From positions 2,880,001 through 2,944,000 of the forward strand of contig NZ_CP011008.1 in the NCBI RefSeq assembly GCF_001578185.1: a stretch of 64,000 nucleotides of DNA. Direction: 5' to 3'. The notes beneath the pieces were generated by a model. That model was not told where the DNA came from, did no database searches, and saw nothing but the letters and a program-made list of their open reading frames with translations. Below, one piece after another: positions 26,535 to 35,739 of the stretch (position 1 is the first letter of the stretch; the number at the start of each line of letters is the position of its first letter). A program made the translations under genes and the position numbers. This DNA is from Peribacillus simplex. Its GTDB lineage: Bacteria; Bacillota; Bacilli; Bacillales; DSM-1321.

Positions 26535-26655
26535 AGTTTAATTGAACAAGGAATTGACATGGCACCCTAATTAGTGAGCTATCTACAACACGCCGCATAT
26601 GAATTTTGACCAAAGGGAATATCAATTAAAGGGATTAAATTGGAGGGAATAGAGA

Positions 26656-27150
26656 ATGGATGTAAAGACCCTTTTGTTACAACAATGGGCAAGCTGCTTA
26701 GATGAAGAAGACTGGTTTCCACCACTTGAAAAAGTGCTAGAGGATATCACTTTTGAACAGGCAATTTGGAAACCAGCTGATCGGGCAATGAATTCCATTT
26801 GGGAATTAGTTTGTCATTTACTTTTCTATGAAAAGAGATTTCTGATGCGATTTCTTGGTGAAACAGCGAATGAACCACAGGCAGAAAATAATGAATATAC
26901 ATTTCGATTACCAACTGAGACGTTAGAAAATTGGAAGGAAACAAAACAAGAGTACTTTTATGTTCATCGTGAACTTGGAAAAATGCTAGCAAAATCAGAA
27001 CATGAAGATTTGTATAGACAGATTCCAGGAGAAGATAATTCATTAGTGCTTGAACTGAAGAGTTTAGCAATGCACGACGCATATCATATTGGGCAAATTG
27101 TATTCCTCAGTAAAATGCAAGGAGCTTGGGCAGGGAAACGCAGCTTTTAA
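26656..27150 (+). CDS. DinB-family protein
   Basis: The protein has 164 residues with a four-helix bundle. The three metal-binding histidines of the DinB/YfiT fold are visible: one in LVCHLLFYEK and two in MHDAYHIGQIVFL. Such proteins are metal-dependent thiol transferases or related enzymes; most lack a proven substrate. GGAGGG precedes the ATG. It stands alone between the IS remnant and mmuM, with a hairpin at 27209 downstream. Confidence 0.85.
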   Translation: MDVKTLLLQQWASCLDEEDWFPPLEKVLEDITFEQAIWKPADRAMNSIWELVCHLLFYEKRFLMRFLGETANEPQAENNEYTFRLPTETLENWKETKQEYFYVHRELGKMLAKSEHEDLYRQIPGEDNSLVLELKSLAMHDAYHIGQIVFLSKMQGAWAGKRSF

Positions 27151-27208
27151 AAAAGCTTCTTTAGCTTTACAGTTATTCCATTATAGGGGGCTTTAATGGA
27201 ATAAGAAC

Positions 27209-27240
27209 GGGAACGTCCAAATCGGCCGTTCCCATATTTT
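27209..27240 (+). terminator. Probable terminator of the DinB gene
   Basis: The stem GGGAACG / CGTTCCC with an 11-base loop is followed by ATATTTT. Confidence 0.5.
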
Positions 27241-27323
27241 ATAGCTGAAAACAACAATACCACTTAACAAAGCCCTGTTTTTTTATATTATGATTATTAA
27301 AAACAGTTGATATAGGAATAAAG

Positions 27324-28286
27324 CTATGAGGATACCACTTCGGAAGGTCGCCACTTTCTTGAAATCTCTTCAATATGATGAGGTGCCGTTCTGCAGCATC
27401 CTCCGATTAAACGTGCCCCAGCATGGTGCCATTCTTCAGATTTTTGTTCGAGCGTGTTACATGATTCTTGACCATGCCATGTTTTAGTTTGTGGATCATA
27501 GGTTTCACCAGAATTCGGATAAACTATAATTGGTTTTTTTGTGTTCGCACTTAACACCTTGATGGCGTCCGTGACAACTGATACTGGTGCACAGTTAATA
27601 CCGATCGCAGCAATTTGCTCACTGTCCTCAAAGAACTTTGCACAATCCTCCAGCAATGTACCGTCACTTATTGCTTTCTCATTTTTCAAAGAAAAGGATA
27701 ACCAAGCATATACTTCTGGATAATCTTTCAATAATGAATTCAATACTTTTGCTTCTTGCAGGGATGGAATCGTTTCAAATGCTAAAAGGTCAGCACCTGC
27801 TTCAATCAAAGCTGATATTCTTATTCGATGAAATTCTGCTAAAGTTTCATCTGAAACACCATAGTTTCCTACATATTCTGAACCATCAGCGAGGTAAGCC
27901 CCATAGGGTCCTACTGATGCAGAAACCAATGGCTTAGGTCTATTCGTTTGCGTCTCTTCCTTCCAAAAATCATCTCTCGCTCTTCTTGCGAGAAACACCG
28001 TTTTCTGAATTAACTTCAGGGCCTCTTTTTCTTGTATTCCACGCAGGGAGAAACCTTCAACAGTAGCTTGGTAGCTCGCAGTTATCGCACAGTCCGCTCC
28101 TGCACGGAAATAGTCAGTGTGAACCCGATAAATCACCTCTGGATTTTCAAGTAATACACGGGCAGACCACAGCGGATCGTCCAAATCACACCCATACCGC
28201 TCAAGCTCTGTAGCTAAAGCTCCGTCCAGAATCATGACTGAATGTTCTCGTAAAATAGCGTCAATTGGGTTAATTTTATTCTTCAA
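27324..28286 (-). CDS. mmuM: Homocysteine S-methyltransferase
   Basis: The protein has 320 residues. It starts with TTG, GAGG 8 bases upstream, and overlaps the permease gene by 11 bases. The zinc-binding cysteines are in GINCAP and GGCCRT, the signature of MmuM/BhmT-type enzymes; [14 protein letters not shown] is the N-terminal barrel strand. It moves a methyl group from S-methylmethionine (or SAM) to homocysteine, giving methionine. The permease directly upstream and the SAM-I riboswitch before it support the methionine role. Confidence 0.93.
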   Translation of the reverse strand: MKNKINPIDAILREHSVMILDGALATELERYGCDLDDPLWSARVLLENPEVIYRVHTDYFRAGADCAITASYQATVEGFSLRGIQEKEALKLIQKTVFLARRARDDFWKEETQTNRPKPLVSASVGPYGAYLADGSEYVGNYGVSDETLAEFHRIRISALIEAGADLLAFETIPSLQEAKVLNSLLKDYPEVYAWLSFSLKNEKAISDGTLLEDCAKFFEDSEQIAAIGINCAPVSVVTDAIKVLSANTKKPIIVYPNSGETYDPQTKTWHGQESCNTLEQKSEEWHHAGARLIGGCCRTAPHHIEEISRKWRPSEVVSS

Positions 28287-29670
28287 GATCTACGCCTCTT
28301 TTCTTTGAAGTTTGTGTTACATAATAACTTCCATAGCAAAACAAAATAAATGGAATACCGCAATAAAGCGCAATCCGTTGTGTAGGATCAAATGCAATTC
28401 CTATACAAGAAGCAAGACAAAGCATGAAAGAAATGATTGGTACAAGCGGATATAATGGTGTACGATAAGCCAAGTCATTTACTGAATTTCCTTCTTTTAT
28501 AAATCGTCTCCGAAATAGGAACTGTGAAGCGCTAATACTCATCCAAACTACAACCACGGCCAGACCCGAAATGGACACAAGCACTATATATACAGTATCC
28601 GGTGCAATAACACTAGAGAACAGGGCTAAACCACCGCCCAACATACTGAAAATGACTGCATATATCGGAACACCTCGTTTTGTTAATATTGCGAATATTG
28701 GTGATATGGTTTTCTTATCTGCAAGTGACCAAAGCATTCTGGAAGAGGCATATAGACCTGAGTTTGCAGCAGACAAAATGGCAGTTAAAATAACAAAGTT
28801 CATAATATCCGCTGCATATGGCACTCCAATTCGTTCAAGAACGGCCACAAAGGGGCTTTCTAATACGCCTGCATCCGAAATAGGCAATAATGCAGATAAT
28901 ACAACGATGGTTCCTACAAAAAAGATAATCAATCTCCACAATGTCAGACGAATTGCCTTTGGTATCGTTTTTTCTGGATTCACAGTTTCTCCAGCTGCAA
29001 TTCCGATTAATTCAGTTCCAGAAAATGCAAAATTCACCGCAAGCATCGTCATGATAATGGCAAAAGCACCATTAGGAAATAACCCTGCACTTATAAAATT
29101 CGAAAATAGCGGTGCTGATTGAGAGTTATTCATTGGTATAGAACCTACCATTGCAGCAACTCCCAAAATAATAAATATCACGATCGCAATTACCTTTATT
29201 GACGCAAACCAAAATTCAGATTCAGCGAAAAACTTGACAGTCAGCGCATTTAATCCAAAAACCAAAATGGCAAATAGAGCACTCCAAATCCAGACATTGA
29301 TTGATGGATACCATCGCTGCATCAACAATCCAGCGGCCGTGAATTCCGAACCTAGCGCAACAGTCCAAGTTAGCCAATACAACCAGGCTACTGTATAACC
29401 TGTCCCAGGTCCAATGTATTTGGCTGCATAGCTATGAAACGCACCTGTCTCGGGCATATGTACTGCCAGTTCACCTAAACATAGCATGACAAGATAAACC
29501 ACTAGTGCCCCTATCAGATACGAAAGGATAGTGCCAAACGGGCCAGCCTGTTGAATCGTATAACCCGTACTTAAGAATAAACCAGTTCCAATCACCCCCC
29601 CAAGCGATAGCATGATTAAATGCCGTGCTTTCATTTCCCGTTGAAATTCATGCTTCCTTTTGTTCTCCAT
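28276..29670 (-). CDS. mmuP: S-methylmethionine/amino acid permease
   Basis: The protein has 464 residues with twelve predicted membrane helices of the APC superfamily. The N-terminal [24 protein letters not shown] is the consensus amino acid permease motif. It imports S-methylmethionine with protons; this substrate is inferred from cotranscription with mmuM and the SAM-I riboswitch. GGGGAG precedes the ATG. In B. subtilis the similar pair is ybgF-ybgG. Confidence 0.88.
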   Translation of the reverse strand: MENKRKHEFQREMKARHLIMLSLGGVIGTGLFLSTGYTIQQAGPFGTILSYLIGALVVYLVMLCLGELAVHMPETGAFHSYAAKYIGPGTGYTVAWLYWLTWTVALGSEFTAAGLLMQRWYPSINVWIWSALFAILVFGLNALTVKFFAESEFWFASIKVIAIVIFIILGVAAMVGSIPMNNSQSAPLFSNFISAGLFPNGAFAIIMTMLAVNFAFSGTELIGIAAGETVNPEKTIPKAIRLTLWRLIIFFVGTIVVLSALLPISDAGVLESPFVAVLERIGVPYAADIMNFVILTAILSAANSGLYASSRMLWSLADKKTISPIFAILTKRGVPIYAVIFSMLGGGLALFSSVIAPDTVYIVLVSISGLAVVVVWMSISASQFLFRRRFIKEGNSVNDLAYRTPLYPLVPIISFMLCLASCIGIAFDPTQRIALYCGIPFILFCYGSYYVTQTSKKRGVDLEE

Positions 29671-29707
29671 TCATACTCCCCTTCATCCTGCATCCAGAAA
29701 AAACGAA

Positions 29708-29731
29708 AACGCACTCTAAAAAGAGTGCGTT
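29708..29731 (-). terminator. Riboswitch expression-platform terminator
   Basis: The stem AACGCACTCT / AGAGTGCGTT with a 4-base loop is followed on the minus strand by a T-rich tract. It lies just below the SAM-I aptamer and would stop transcription of mmuPM when SAM is bound. Confidence 0.85.
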
Positions 29732-29754
29732 ACTGACAAATAAAAACGTAGGGT

Positions 29755-29853
29755 CTCATCTATCAGGGCTTCACCCCCTGGAATTAGCACAGTGTCATAG
29801 CAGACCTGTTGCTGAGGTTTCATAGGGCCAGTCCCTCCACCTCTCTGGATAAG
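29755..29853 (-). promoter_or_regulatory. SAM-I (S-box) riboswitch
   Basis: The minus strand reads TTATCCAGAGAGGTGGAGGG at the 5' side, then CCTATGAAACCTCAGCAACA, and closes P1 with GATGAG. These are the conserved S-box elements. With the terminator at 29708-29731 it forms a standard off-switch: SAM-bound aptamer favours termination, low SAM lets mmuP-mmuM be read. Confidence 0.95.
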
Positions 29854-29982
29854 AAATTTATTTTTTTATTACTTTATCAATCTATGAAAAAATTGTCAAG
29901 TATTTGTTTTGGATTGTAAAGACTTGCTTTTTTGCGGGTAAGTCGCTCAAGACTTGGAGATAACGGAAGATAGAAGAAAAAA

Positions 29983-30007
29983 GACGACATCTTTTTAAAG
30001 GTGTCGC
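29983..30007 (-). terminator. Terminator of the mhq-type operon
   Basis: The stem GACGACATCTT / AAAGGTGTCGCC, with pairing of nine to ten bases, has a T run on the minus strand after the flavin reductase stop. Confidence 0.75.
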
Positions 30008-30015
30008 CACAATTC

Positions 30016-30630
30016 TTAAGGACGTTCCAATTCAAATAATTCTCCTAGTTTTGTATAAGTATGACCCGCTAATCTTGCGACAGGTTTTAGTCCATTCTGG
30101 TCAATTCGGCCATTATGGTAAATATCTTGCTCTATATGATAGCAGACTATTTTCCCTATCAATAAATCACAACCGGGTTTATTCTGGGAACCTGCCAATT
30201 GTATCGCATGCTCTAATATGCACTCAAAGCGTACCTTTGCTTCTTGCAATCCTGGTACGGATACCTTATCACTGACAGCCGGCGTGAAATTGGTAAGACC
30301 CAATTCACTTTCGTCAGATGGGAGTTCCTTCGCCGTTCGATTTGCATCAGCTACATTATTCTCATCAGTGATATGAACAACGAATTCACCTGTTTGAATT
30401 GCATTTCGGGCCGTGTCCTTTGAAACTCCTTCTTTCCGTTGAACAGAAATGGAAATCATCGGAGGATTTGAACTGACTATGTTAAAAAAGCTGAACGGCG
30501 CTATATTGATTGTACCGGTTTCGGATTGTGTCGTAACCAAGGCTATAGGTCTCGGTATAATGCTTCCAGTCAAAAACTTATAATTATCCCGTTCAGTAAG
30601 ACTTTCAGGATTAACAGAAATCATCTTCAT
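30016..30630 (-). CDS. Flavin reductase-like FMN-binding protein
   Basis: The protein has 204 residues of the DIM6/NTAB flavin reductase family. It has GSIIPRPIALVTTQSETGTINIAPFSFFN at the start, the typical FMN-binding strand region, and HITDENN in the middle. It would reduce or bind FMN and may feed a partner oxygenase. It is the last of four genes in the quinone-response operon, 12 bases after the esterase. Reduction of quinones or aromatic compounds is inferred from this context. Confidence 0.85.
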   Translation of the reverse strand: MKMISVNPESLTERDNYKFLTGSIIPRPIALVTTQSETGTINIAPFSFFNIVSSNPPMISISVQRKEGVSKDTARNAIQTGEFVVHITDENNVADANRTAKELPSDESELGLTNFTPAVSDKVSVPGLQEAKVRFECILEHAIQLAGSQNKPGCDLLIGKIVCYHIEQDIYHNGRIDQNGLKPVARLAGHTYTKLGELFELERP

Positions 30631-30642
30631 TCCCTCTCATTC

Positions 30643-31254
30643 TTATAAAAAGTTCTTTTGAAACCATGAACCCGCTGCCTCAACCTCTGAACGTGTTAAC
30701 TGATGTCCGTAATTTTCCCATTGAACATCCACTGTAGCACCAGCTTGCAGTAAAAGTTGATTAAGTTCATCAGTTTCTGCTGCCGGGCAAATCGGATCGT
30801 TTTTACCTGCAGCAATAAATACAGGTATATCCGAAAGGGACGGCAAAGCAATCCCTCGTCTAGGCACCATGGGATGATGAAGAATCGCCCCTTGTAATGC
30901 CCCTTCGAAATGGAACAGCAAACTTGCCGCTATATTTGCACCATTGGAATAACCTAATGCTACCACTCTTTCACGGTCGAAGTCATATTTTTTGGACGCT
31001 GATTCCAAGAAGTCATAAAGCTCCTTCGTACGAAAGATCAAATCTTCTTCATCAAAAACCCCTTCGGATAACCGGCGGAAAAAACGAGGCATTCCGTTTT
31101 CAAGTACATTTCCCCGTACGCTCAATACAGATGATCCCGGTGAAACCATTTCCGCTAATGGCAGGAGATCTGTTTCCGTTCCTCCAGTGCCATGTAAAAG
31201 CAAAAGCAATGGCGCTTCTGGATTACTTCCTTTTTGAAAAATATGCTTCATCAT
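30643..31254 (-). CDS. mhqD: Carboxylesterase/phospholipase, MhqD-like
   Basis: The protein has 203 residues of the alpha/beta-hydrolase fold. LLHGTGGTETD forms the oxyanion region, GYSNGA holds the nucleophile serine, and a late D in AAGKNDPICP and H in ENYGHQL complete the triad. It is close to B. subtilis MhqD (YodD), induced by quinones. It overlaps the upstream dioxygenase by four bases (ATGA), which indicates coupling. It probably hydrolyses products of the ring-cleaving dioxygenases. Confidence 0.88.
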   Translation of the reverse strand: MMKHIFQKGSNPEAPLLLLLHGTGGTETDLLPLAEMVSPGSSVLSVRGNVLENGMPRFFRRLSEGVFDEEDLIFRTKELYDFLESASKKYDFDRERVVALGYSNGANIAASLLFHFEGALQGAILHHPMVPRRGIALPSLSDIPVFIAAGKNDPICPAAETDELNQLLLQAGATVDVQWENYGHQLTRSEVEAAGSWFQKNFL

Positions 31255-32198
31255 TTATCCTCCTCAAGTACTCTCTGCACTGCCGGCAGTAACGTTTTCT
31301 CCATGATTCCCCTTTTTTCTTCAAGCCATGGCGGCAGCATTAATTTACTACCCATCGTTTCCTTCGTTTCATCATGAGCGAAGCCAGGTGGATCTGTGGC
31401 AACTTCAAAAAGTATGCCTCCATCTTCCCTGAAATAAATGGCATCGAAGTATTGACGGTCTGTAAAGGGTGTCACACCATAGCCATGGTTGGCGATATGC
31501 TCCCTCCATTCTTTATGATCTTCATTATCGATTGCACGCCATGCAAGATGATGGACAGTTCCCACTCCGATGTTCCCATTTGGCAAAACCGTTTTTTTAA
31601 CATCTATCAAATTTCCGATGTCCGATGTGGATTTGAAGCGGATGTAATCGCCCTCTTCCCCAATTTTTTGCAGGCCCATCACTTTCTCTAATAGTTCCAT
31701 CGTTTTGATCGGTTTAGACGTCAATAATACGGCACCGCCGAATCCCTTGACCGCCTTGGAAGCTGGTACACCGCCGAATGACCACTCGCTATTTTTCCCT
31801 TCTTTACGCTCAACCAGTTCAAGTTGCAAACCATGTGGATCTTGAAATTCCAGATATTCCTCTCCAAAACGGGAAACTTTCTCGAATACTATATTAAACC
31901 TGTTCAACCGCATTTCCCAGAAATCCATTGAACCTTCCGGAACCGCATATGTTGTAATCCCCACTTGTCCAGAGCCAATTTTCCCTTGGTATGCCGCAGG
32001 CCAGGGAAAGAAAGTGATGATGGTCCCTGGTGAACCTGATTCATCCCCAAAATATAAATGATAGGTTCCTGGGTCATCAAAATTGACGGTTTTCTTGACC
32101 ATGCGCATTCCCAATACTCCAGCATAAAAATCCACATTCTCTTGAGGATTGCCTACAATTGCTGTTATATGATGTATTCCCGCGGTTTTCTTTTGCAT
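31251..32198 (-). CDS. Ring-cleaving dioxygenase, MhqO/MhqA family (2nd copy)
   Basis: The protein has 315 residues with two vicinal-oxygen-chelate modules. GIHHITAIVG supplies the first His, GTVHHLAWR the second and GILFEVATD the Glu, the 2-His-1-Glu iron site of extradiol dioxygenases. B. subtilis MhqA, MhqE and MhqO have the same size and motifs and open hydroquinone-type rings. AAGGAAG precedes the ATG. It follows a paralogue by 25 bases; the two differ clearly in sequence and may have different substrates. Confidence 0.9.
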   Translation of the reverse strand: MQKKTAGIHHITAIVGNPQENVDFYAGVLGMRMVKKTVNFDDPGTYHLYFGDESGSPGTIITFFPWPAAYQGKIGSGQVGITTYAVPEGSMDFWEMRLNRFNIVFEKVSRFGEEYLEFQDPHGLQLELVERKEGKNSEWSFGGVPASKAVKGFGGAVLLTSKPIKTMELLEKVMGLQKIGEEGDYIRFKSTSDIGNLIDVKKTVLPNGNIGVGTVHHLAWRAIDNEDHKEWREHIANHGYGVTPFTDRQYFDAIYFREDGGILFEVATDPPGFAHDETKETMGSKLMLPPWLEEKRGIMEKTLLPAVQRVLEEDK

Positions 32199-32223
32199 GC
32201 CGATTACTTCCTTTCCCGGTTGA

Positions 32224-33201
32224 TTAATTTGTTGATTTTGTATTTAGCGGTTTTAAATTCGATTCAATATCCTGTCTTTTCGATTCTAAAAAAGGTGGTA
32301 AGGCAAGGTTTTCACCTAGATGCTGCTCTGCTTCATCCACAGTAAAACCAGGTCCATCTGTCGCTAGTTCAAATAAGATGCCATTCGGCTCCCTGAAATA
32401 GAGGGAACGAAAATAAAAGCGGTCTACATAACCCGAGTTCACAAAATTCGATTCTCTAATTTTTTCTATCCATTTTCTCAGTTCCCCTTCATTATCCACC
32501 CGAAAGGCAACATGGTGCACTCCGCCCCTCCCCAATCGTTCTCGAGGGATATCCTTCCTCTCTTCAATATGGATTTCCGCTCCTGTTCCACCCTCACCTG
32601 TCTCGTAAACGACAATCGGATTTTGCCCCCTTAAAGAAGATGGGTATGTTCCTGATTTCCGGAATCCCAACACCTCCGTTAGAACGCTTTGTGTCTGGTC
32701 AATATTGGGTACAGTGAGTTTTACTGGTCCTAATCCAATGATGGAAAACTCTTGCGGTACCGGGCTTCCATCCCATGGTACACCTGCTTGAATTCCGTTA
32801 CTACCCTGATCGGAAACCAGAAGAAGCCTTTGCCCCTCAGGATCTTTAAAAGAAAGCACCTTTCTTTTAAAACGGGTCGATATTTCATCATGCTCAACAT
32901 TGCATTCTACAAACCGTTTTTTCCAATATTCAAGTGCTCTATCATCCCTAACCCTTAAAGAAATTTCTGAAATGCTATTGTTTCCTTCGTGAGTGCGGGC
33001 GGCATTGGGAATTTCAAAAAACGTCAGTTCTGTACCCGGTGACCCAATTTGATCTCCATAAAATAAGTGATACACACGAACATCATCTTGATTCACCGTT
33101 TTTTTGATTAATCGCATCCCTAACACTTTCGTATAGAATTCAAAGTTGTTTCCCGCTTTAGCTGTAATCGCTGAAACATGATGTAATCCTTTTAATTCCA
33201 T
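32224..33201 (-). CDS. Ring-cleaving dioxygenase, MhqA/MhqE family (1st copy)
   Basis: The protein has 325 residues from the ATG with ATAGGAG about 9 bases upstream; a GTG three codons earlier overlaps that site. GLHHVSAITA, GGVHHVAFR and GILFELATD give the His-His-Glu metal site in the two-module fold. It is the first gene of the operon and follows two MhqR-like palindromes, so quinone or catechol stress should induce it. Cytoplasmic, iron-dependent detoxification enzyme. Confidence 0.9.
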   Translation of the reverse strand: MELKGLHHVSAITAKAGNNFEFYTKVLGMRLIKKTVNQDDVRVYHLFYGDQIGSPGTELTFFEIPNAARTHEGNNSISEISLRVRDDRALEYWKKRFVECNVEHDEISTRFKRKVLSFKDPEGQRLLLVSDQGSNGIQAGVPWDGSPVPQEFSIIGLGPVKLTVPNIDQTQSVLTEVLGFRKSGTYPSSLRGQNPIVVYETGEGGTGAEIHIEERKDIPRERLGRGGVHHVAFRVDNEGELRKWIEKIRESNFVNSGYVDRFYFRSLYFREPNGILFELATDGPGFTVDEAEQHLGENLALPPFLESKRQDIESNLKPLNTKSTN

Positions 33202-33260
33202 CTGTACCACTCCTATCTTTATAAATCTCCCCTTACGGAGATGAATTATCCGAAAAACAA

Positions 33261-33278
33261 TATCTTGAATTCGAGATA
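33261..33278. promoter_or_regulatory. MhqR-like operator 1
   Basis: The palindrome TATCTTGAATTCGAGATA lies 60 bases before the first dioxygenase gene. It closely resembles the MhqR box of the B. subtilis quinone operons. Confidence 0.75.
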
Positions 33279-33310
33279 TTTAACTAGAGGTAAATTACAT
33301 TTAATAAAAG

Positions 33311-33328
33311 TATCTTGATTTAAAGATA
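33311..33328. promoter_or_regulatory. MhqR-like operator 2
   Basis: The palindrome TATCTTGATTTAAAGATA is exactly 50 bases from operator 1 and nearer the divergent nitroreductase relic. Two sites suggest that both directions were once controlled together. Confidence 0.7.
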
Positions 33329-33440
33329 AATGATAGTGATTTATTTGTCAACCTTTCTTTCATTTAAATATTTCACCCGCATTCACTTATAATAAAATAT
33401 TAAAACCAGGTCAAAATAAGTCAGTATAATTAATGGAGGT

Positions 33441-33980
33441 GTGATATTTCTACAGATTTTTTATGCGCAATTGAAGATAGGCACTCTTATTATTCCCTTA
33501 GCAAGCTAAGTGTTGTATCTGATAAAAGGATTAAAGAAGTAAGATCATGCCGTTCAACATTCACCTTCCGCTTTCGACTCCCAAAGTGCAAGAGTGATTG
33601 TTTTAAGTGGTCAAAGCCACGACCAATTTTAGGATATCACGAGAGAAACATTACGAAAAACCGCCGGGGACAAAGATTTTGGAAAAACGGTAGAAAAAAA
33701 GAAGTCATTTAAAAATGGCTTCAAGAACAATTCAAAACGTATGCCGATAACTTTCCGATTTGGTCGAACCAATCATCTGGCATTTTACTTGCGTATGGAC
33801 TTCATTGGAAATCGAGGGGTTTGGTGCAAGCCTTCAGCATTATAATCCCTTAATCGATGAAGAAGTGAAGAAGGCATGGGATATTCCTCGGTATTCGAAC
33901 TCATCGCACATATGCACTTTGGAAAACCCACTGCAGAACCTGGGGATAAAGAATTCTCACCTCTTGAAGAACGGGTAAAA
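33441..33980 (+). pseudogene. Nitroreductase (MhqN/YodC-like) pseudogene
   Basis: The plus strand, after GGAGGTG, reads TDFLCAIEDRHSYYSLSKL, then in shifted frames SQSARVIVLSG, TRETLRKTAGDKDFGKT, WSNQSSGILLAY, WTSLEIEGFGASLQHYNPLI and PLEERVK. These are ordered segments of an FMN-dependent nitroreductase of about 200 residues. Several frameshifts, a lost start codon and a deleted middle part make it dead. In B. subtilis a nitroreductase (mhqN) belongs to the same regulon. Decay here leaves the dioxygenases working without it. Confidence 0.85.
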
Positions 33981-34001
33981 TAGTATCGATAATACAATAA
34001 C

Positions 34002-34029
34002 GGGCTGGCTCTATGTGCCGAGCCAGCCC
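34002..34029 (+). terminator. Terminator of the nitroreductase relic
   Basis: A perfect 10-bp stem GGGCTGGCTC / GAGCCAGCCC with an 8-base loop and T-rich tail. Confidence 0.8.
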
Positions 34030-34045
34030 TTTCATTTATTTCACT

Positions 34046-34156
34046 TTAATAATCCGGTAATGTTGCAAAGAATTTTGAAAATATCAGTGATGCAAAGCCT
34101 ATATACGCCAAAACCGGCATGATTTTAATATACTCACTGTCGTTCAATACGTACAT
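34046..34156 (-). CDS. 36-aa single-span membrane peptide below phaC
   Basis: The ATG has GGGGGAAG 4-5 bases upstream and lies 18 bases after the phaC stop. The product, MYVLNDSEYIKIMPVLAYI and on to LPDY, has one hydrophobic helix (about residues 12-31). It is likely cotranscribed with phaC. I do not know a family for it; an accessory role at the PHA granule or membrane is possible but unsupported beyond position. Confidence 0.6.
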   Translation of the reverse strand: MYVLNDSEYIKIMPVLAYIGFASLIFSKFFATLPDY

Positions 34157-34174
34157 TTCACTTCCCCCAGTAAC

Positions 34175-35227
34175 TTATTTAATTGGTGAAGAACGCCCCG
34201 GTAGCCATTCCTTCAAATAATATGGGAGTTTACCTGAATATTGTTTGGATGCATGTCCACTTTTCAGTAGTCTGTATGTCTTATCCTTACATGTTAGATG
34301 CTCCATTACCGGATAAATCATCTCCTGAGGGACCAAACGATCATACTTATTTGCTGTGACCAAAACACTAGCATCAATTTTCGAAAGCTTCGCCTTTTTC
34401 CCCCTAACCTTAAAACCACCATTAACCAAGCGATTTTTCATCAAAAGATCCTTCGTTATTTGTTTTGCAGCTGCTCCGGATAATGGCACATGCCCATTGG
34501 TCCACGCGTTGAAACGGCGCCAATTTTGAACGTATTCAACATCATCCGCTTTATTCAATAAAGATAAATAGGGTGATATATATATAGGAGATGTAATTAA
34601 ACGGATTCCATATTTAACTGCACTCGCTGGGATCGTTTGATAAATATCAATCGTCTCGTCAAAATCCACGGTCCCTTCTTTTAATGCTTCCTGCCATTGA
34701 TCATAAAATTCTGAGGCGCTGAAATCTACCGGTGTAACGGAGAGGATCAAATTCTTGATCGGCTCGTCGGCAATGGCAGCATATATTGCGGCTAACGTAC
34801 CGCCGAGACAAAACCCCATAACTGTAATTTCTGATGCTCCAGAGTGACGTAATGCACGCTGCACTCCTTTTTGAATATAATCGACGATATAATCTTCGAT
34901 CGATATCTCGCCATCTTCAAAACCCGGGCTTCCGAAATCAAGCAAATATACATCAAAACCTTCATTTACAAAAGATTCTATTAAACTATTCCCTGGGGAC
35001 AAATCAAGAATCAATGGAGTATTGATTAGTGAATATATAAGAAAAACCGGCACATCATATTTTTTTTGTGCCGACGGATAATACCAGAGCGTTGATTTGT
35101 TTTTTTTCCACACCTCTTTTTTCGACGTCAGACCAATTTCAGGCATAGGCTGATTGGGAATATCCAAAAAATGTTTCCATTTAGATATGGGTTCGGACTG
35201 ATTTTTCGGCACTTTCCGTTTAGACAT
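34175..35227 (-). CDS. phaC: Class IV/III poly(3-hydroxyalkanoate) synthase subunit PhaC
   Basis: The protein has 350 residues from the ATG with AGGGGAA upstream; the longer frame to 35272 overlaps phaR and is unlikely. GFCLGG is the lipase-like box, with the nucleophile Cys140; the Asp in VTANKYDRLVPQ and the His in KSGHASKQY complete the triad. It polymerises 3-hydroxyacyl-CoA on granules and needs PhaR, encoded directly upstream with an 8-base overlap, which makes it class IV (Bacillus type). Confidence 0.95.
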   Translation of the reverse strand: MSKRKVPKNQSEPISKWKHFLDIPNQPMPEIGLTSKKEVWKKNKSTLWYYPSAQKKYDVPVFLIYSLINTPLILDLSPGNSLIESFVNEGFDVYLLDFGSPGFEDGEISIEDYIVDYIQKGVQRALRHSGASEITVMGFCLGGTLAAIYAAIADEPIKNLILSVTPVDFSASEFYDQWQEALKEGTVDFDETIDIYQTIPASAVKYGIRLITSPIYISPYLSLLNKADDVEYVQNWRRFNAWTNGHVPLSGAAAKQITKDLLMKNRLVNGGFKVRGKKAKLSKIDASVLVTANKYDRLVPQEMIYPVMEHLTCKDKTYRLLKSGHASKQYSGKLPYYLKEWLPGRSSPIK

Positions 35228-35711
35228 TTGAATTCCCCTGTCCAAATGAATCGAATTTAGGCAACTGTGCACTTAATAATAAGGACTCATTCATAAAATC
35301 CGCTAACCTTTTTTTACTCCCTTCTATTTCATTGGATTCCCAACTTGATTTCTTAAACTTTTTACGCGATGAATAAGCATTCCGTTTATTACGTAATGAA
35401 GAATTCCCTCTGACATTCCCGTCCCAATCCATAAGTAACTCTTCTAACCTATCAATTTTTTCTTCGAGCTGGATGACTAATTTTGCAAGACTCGCTACAT
35501 CTTTTTTTGTTGGGTAATTCATGATGATGGACATTCTTTCTGAGGCTTCCTGCATCCTATTTATTTTTGGAATCTGCAATTGTGCATTGTCGCTTACTGT
35601 TTCAATTAATTCCCGGTTATTCAGCAGATTTTGAATTTTGTCATTCAGCTCTTGCTCTTTTTGTGCTCCTAGTAGTTTAAGCCCTTTATAAAAATTTGAT
35701 TCCTTAGCCAT
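35220..35711 (-). CDS. phaR: PHA synthase subunit PhaR
   Basis: The protein has 163 residues, hydrophilic and mostly helical, with a likely coiled coil (LAKLVIQLEEKIDRLEELL, about 90-110). It begins MAKESNFYKGLKLLG. This is the small subunit that activates PhaC in class IV synthases. The phaC gene overlaps its end by 8 bases. It is rich in Lys, Glu and Ser near the C terminus. Confidence 0.88.
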   Translation of the reverse strand: MAKESNFYKGLKLLGAQKEQELNDKIQNLLNNRELIETVSDNAQLQIPKINRMQEASERMSIIMNYPTKKDVASLAKLVIQLEEKIDRLEELLMDWDGNVRGNSSLRNKRNAYSSRKKFKKSSWESNEIEGSKKRLADFMNESLLLSAQLPKFDSFGQGNSNV

Positions 35712-35739
35712 ATATACCTTTCCTTCCTTTCTCCTACAT

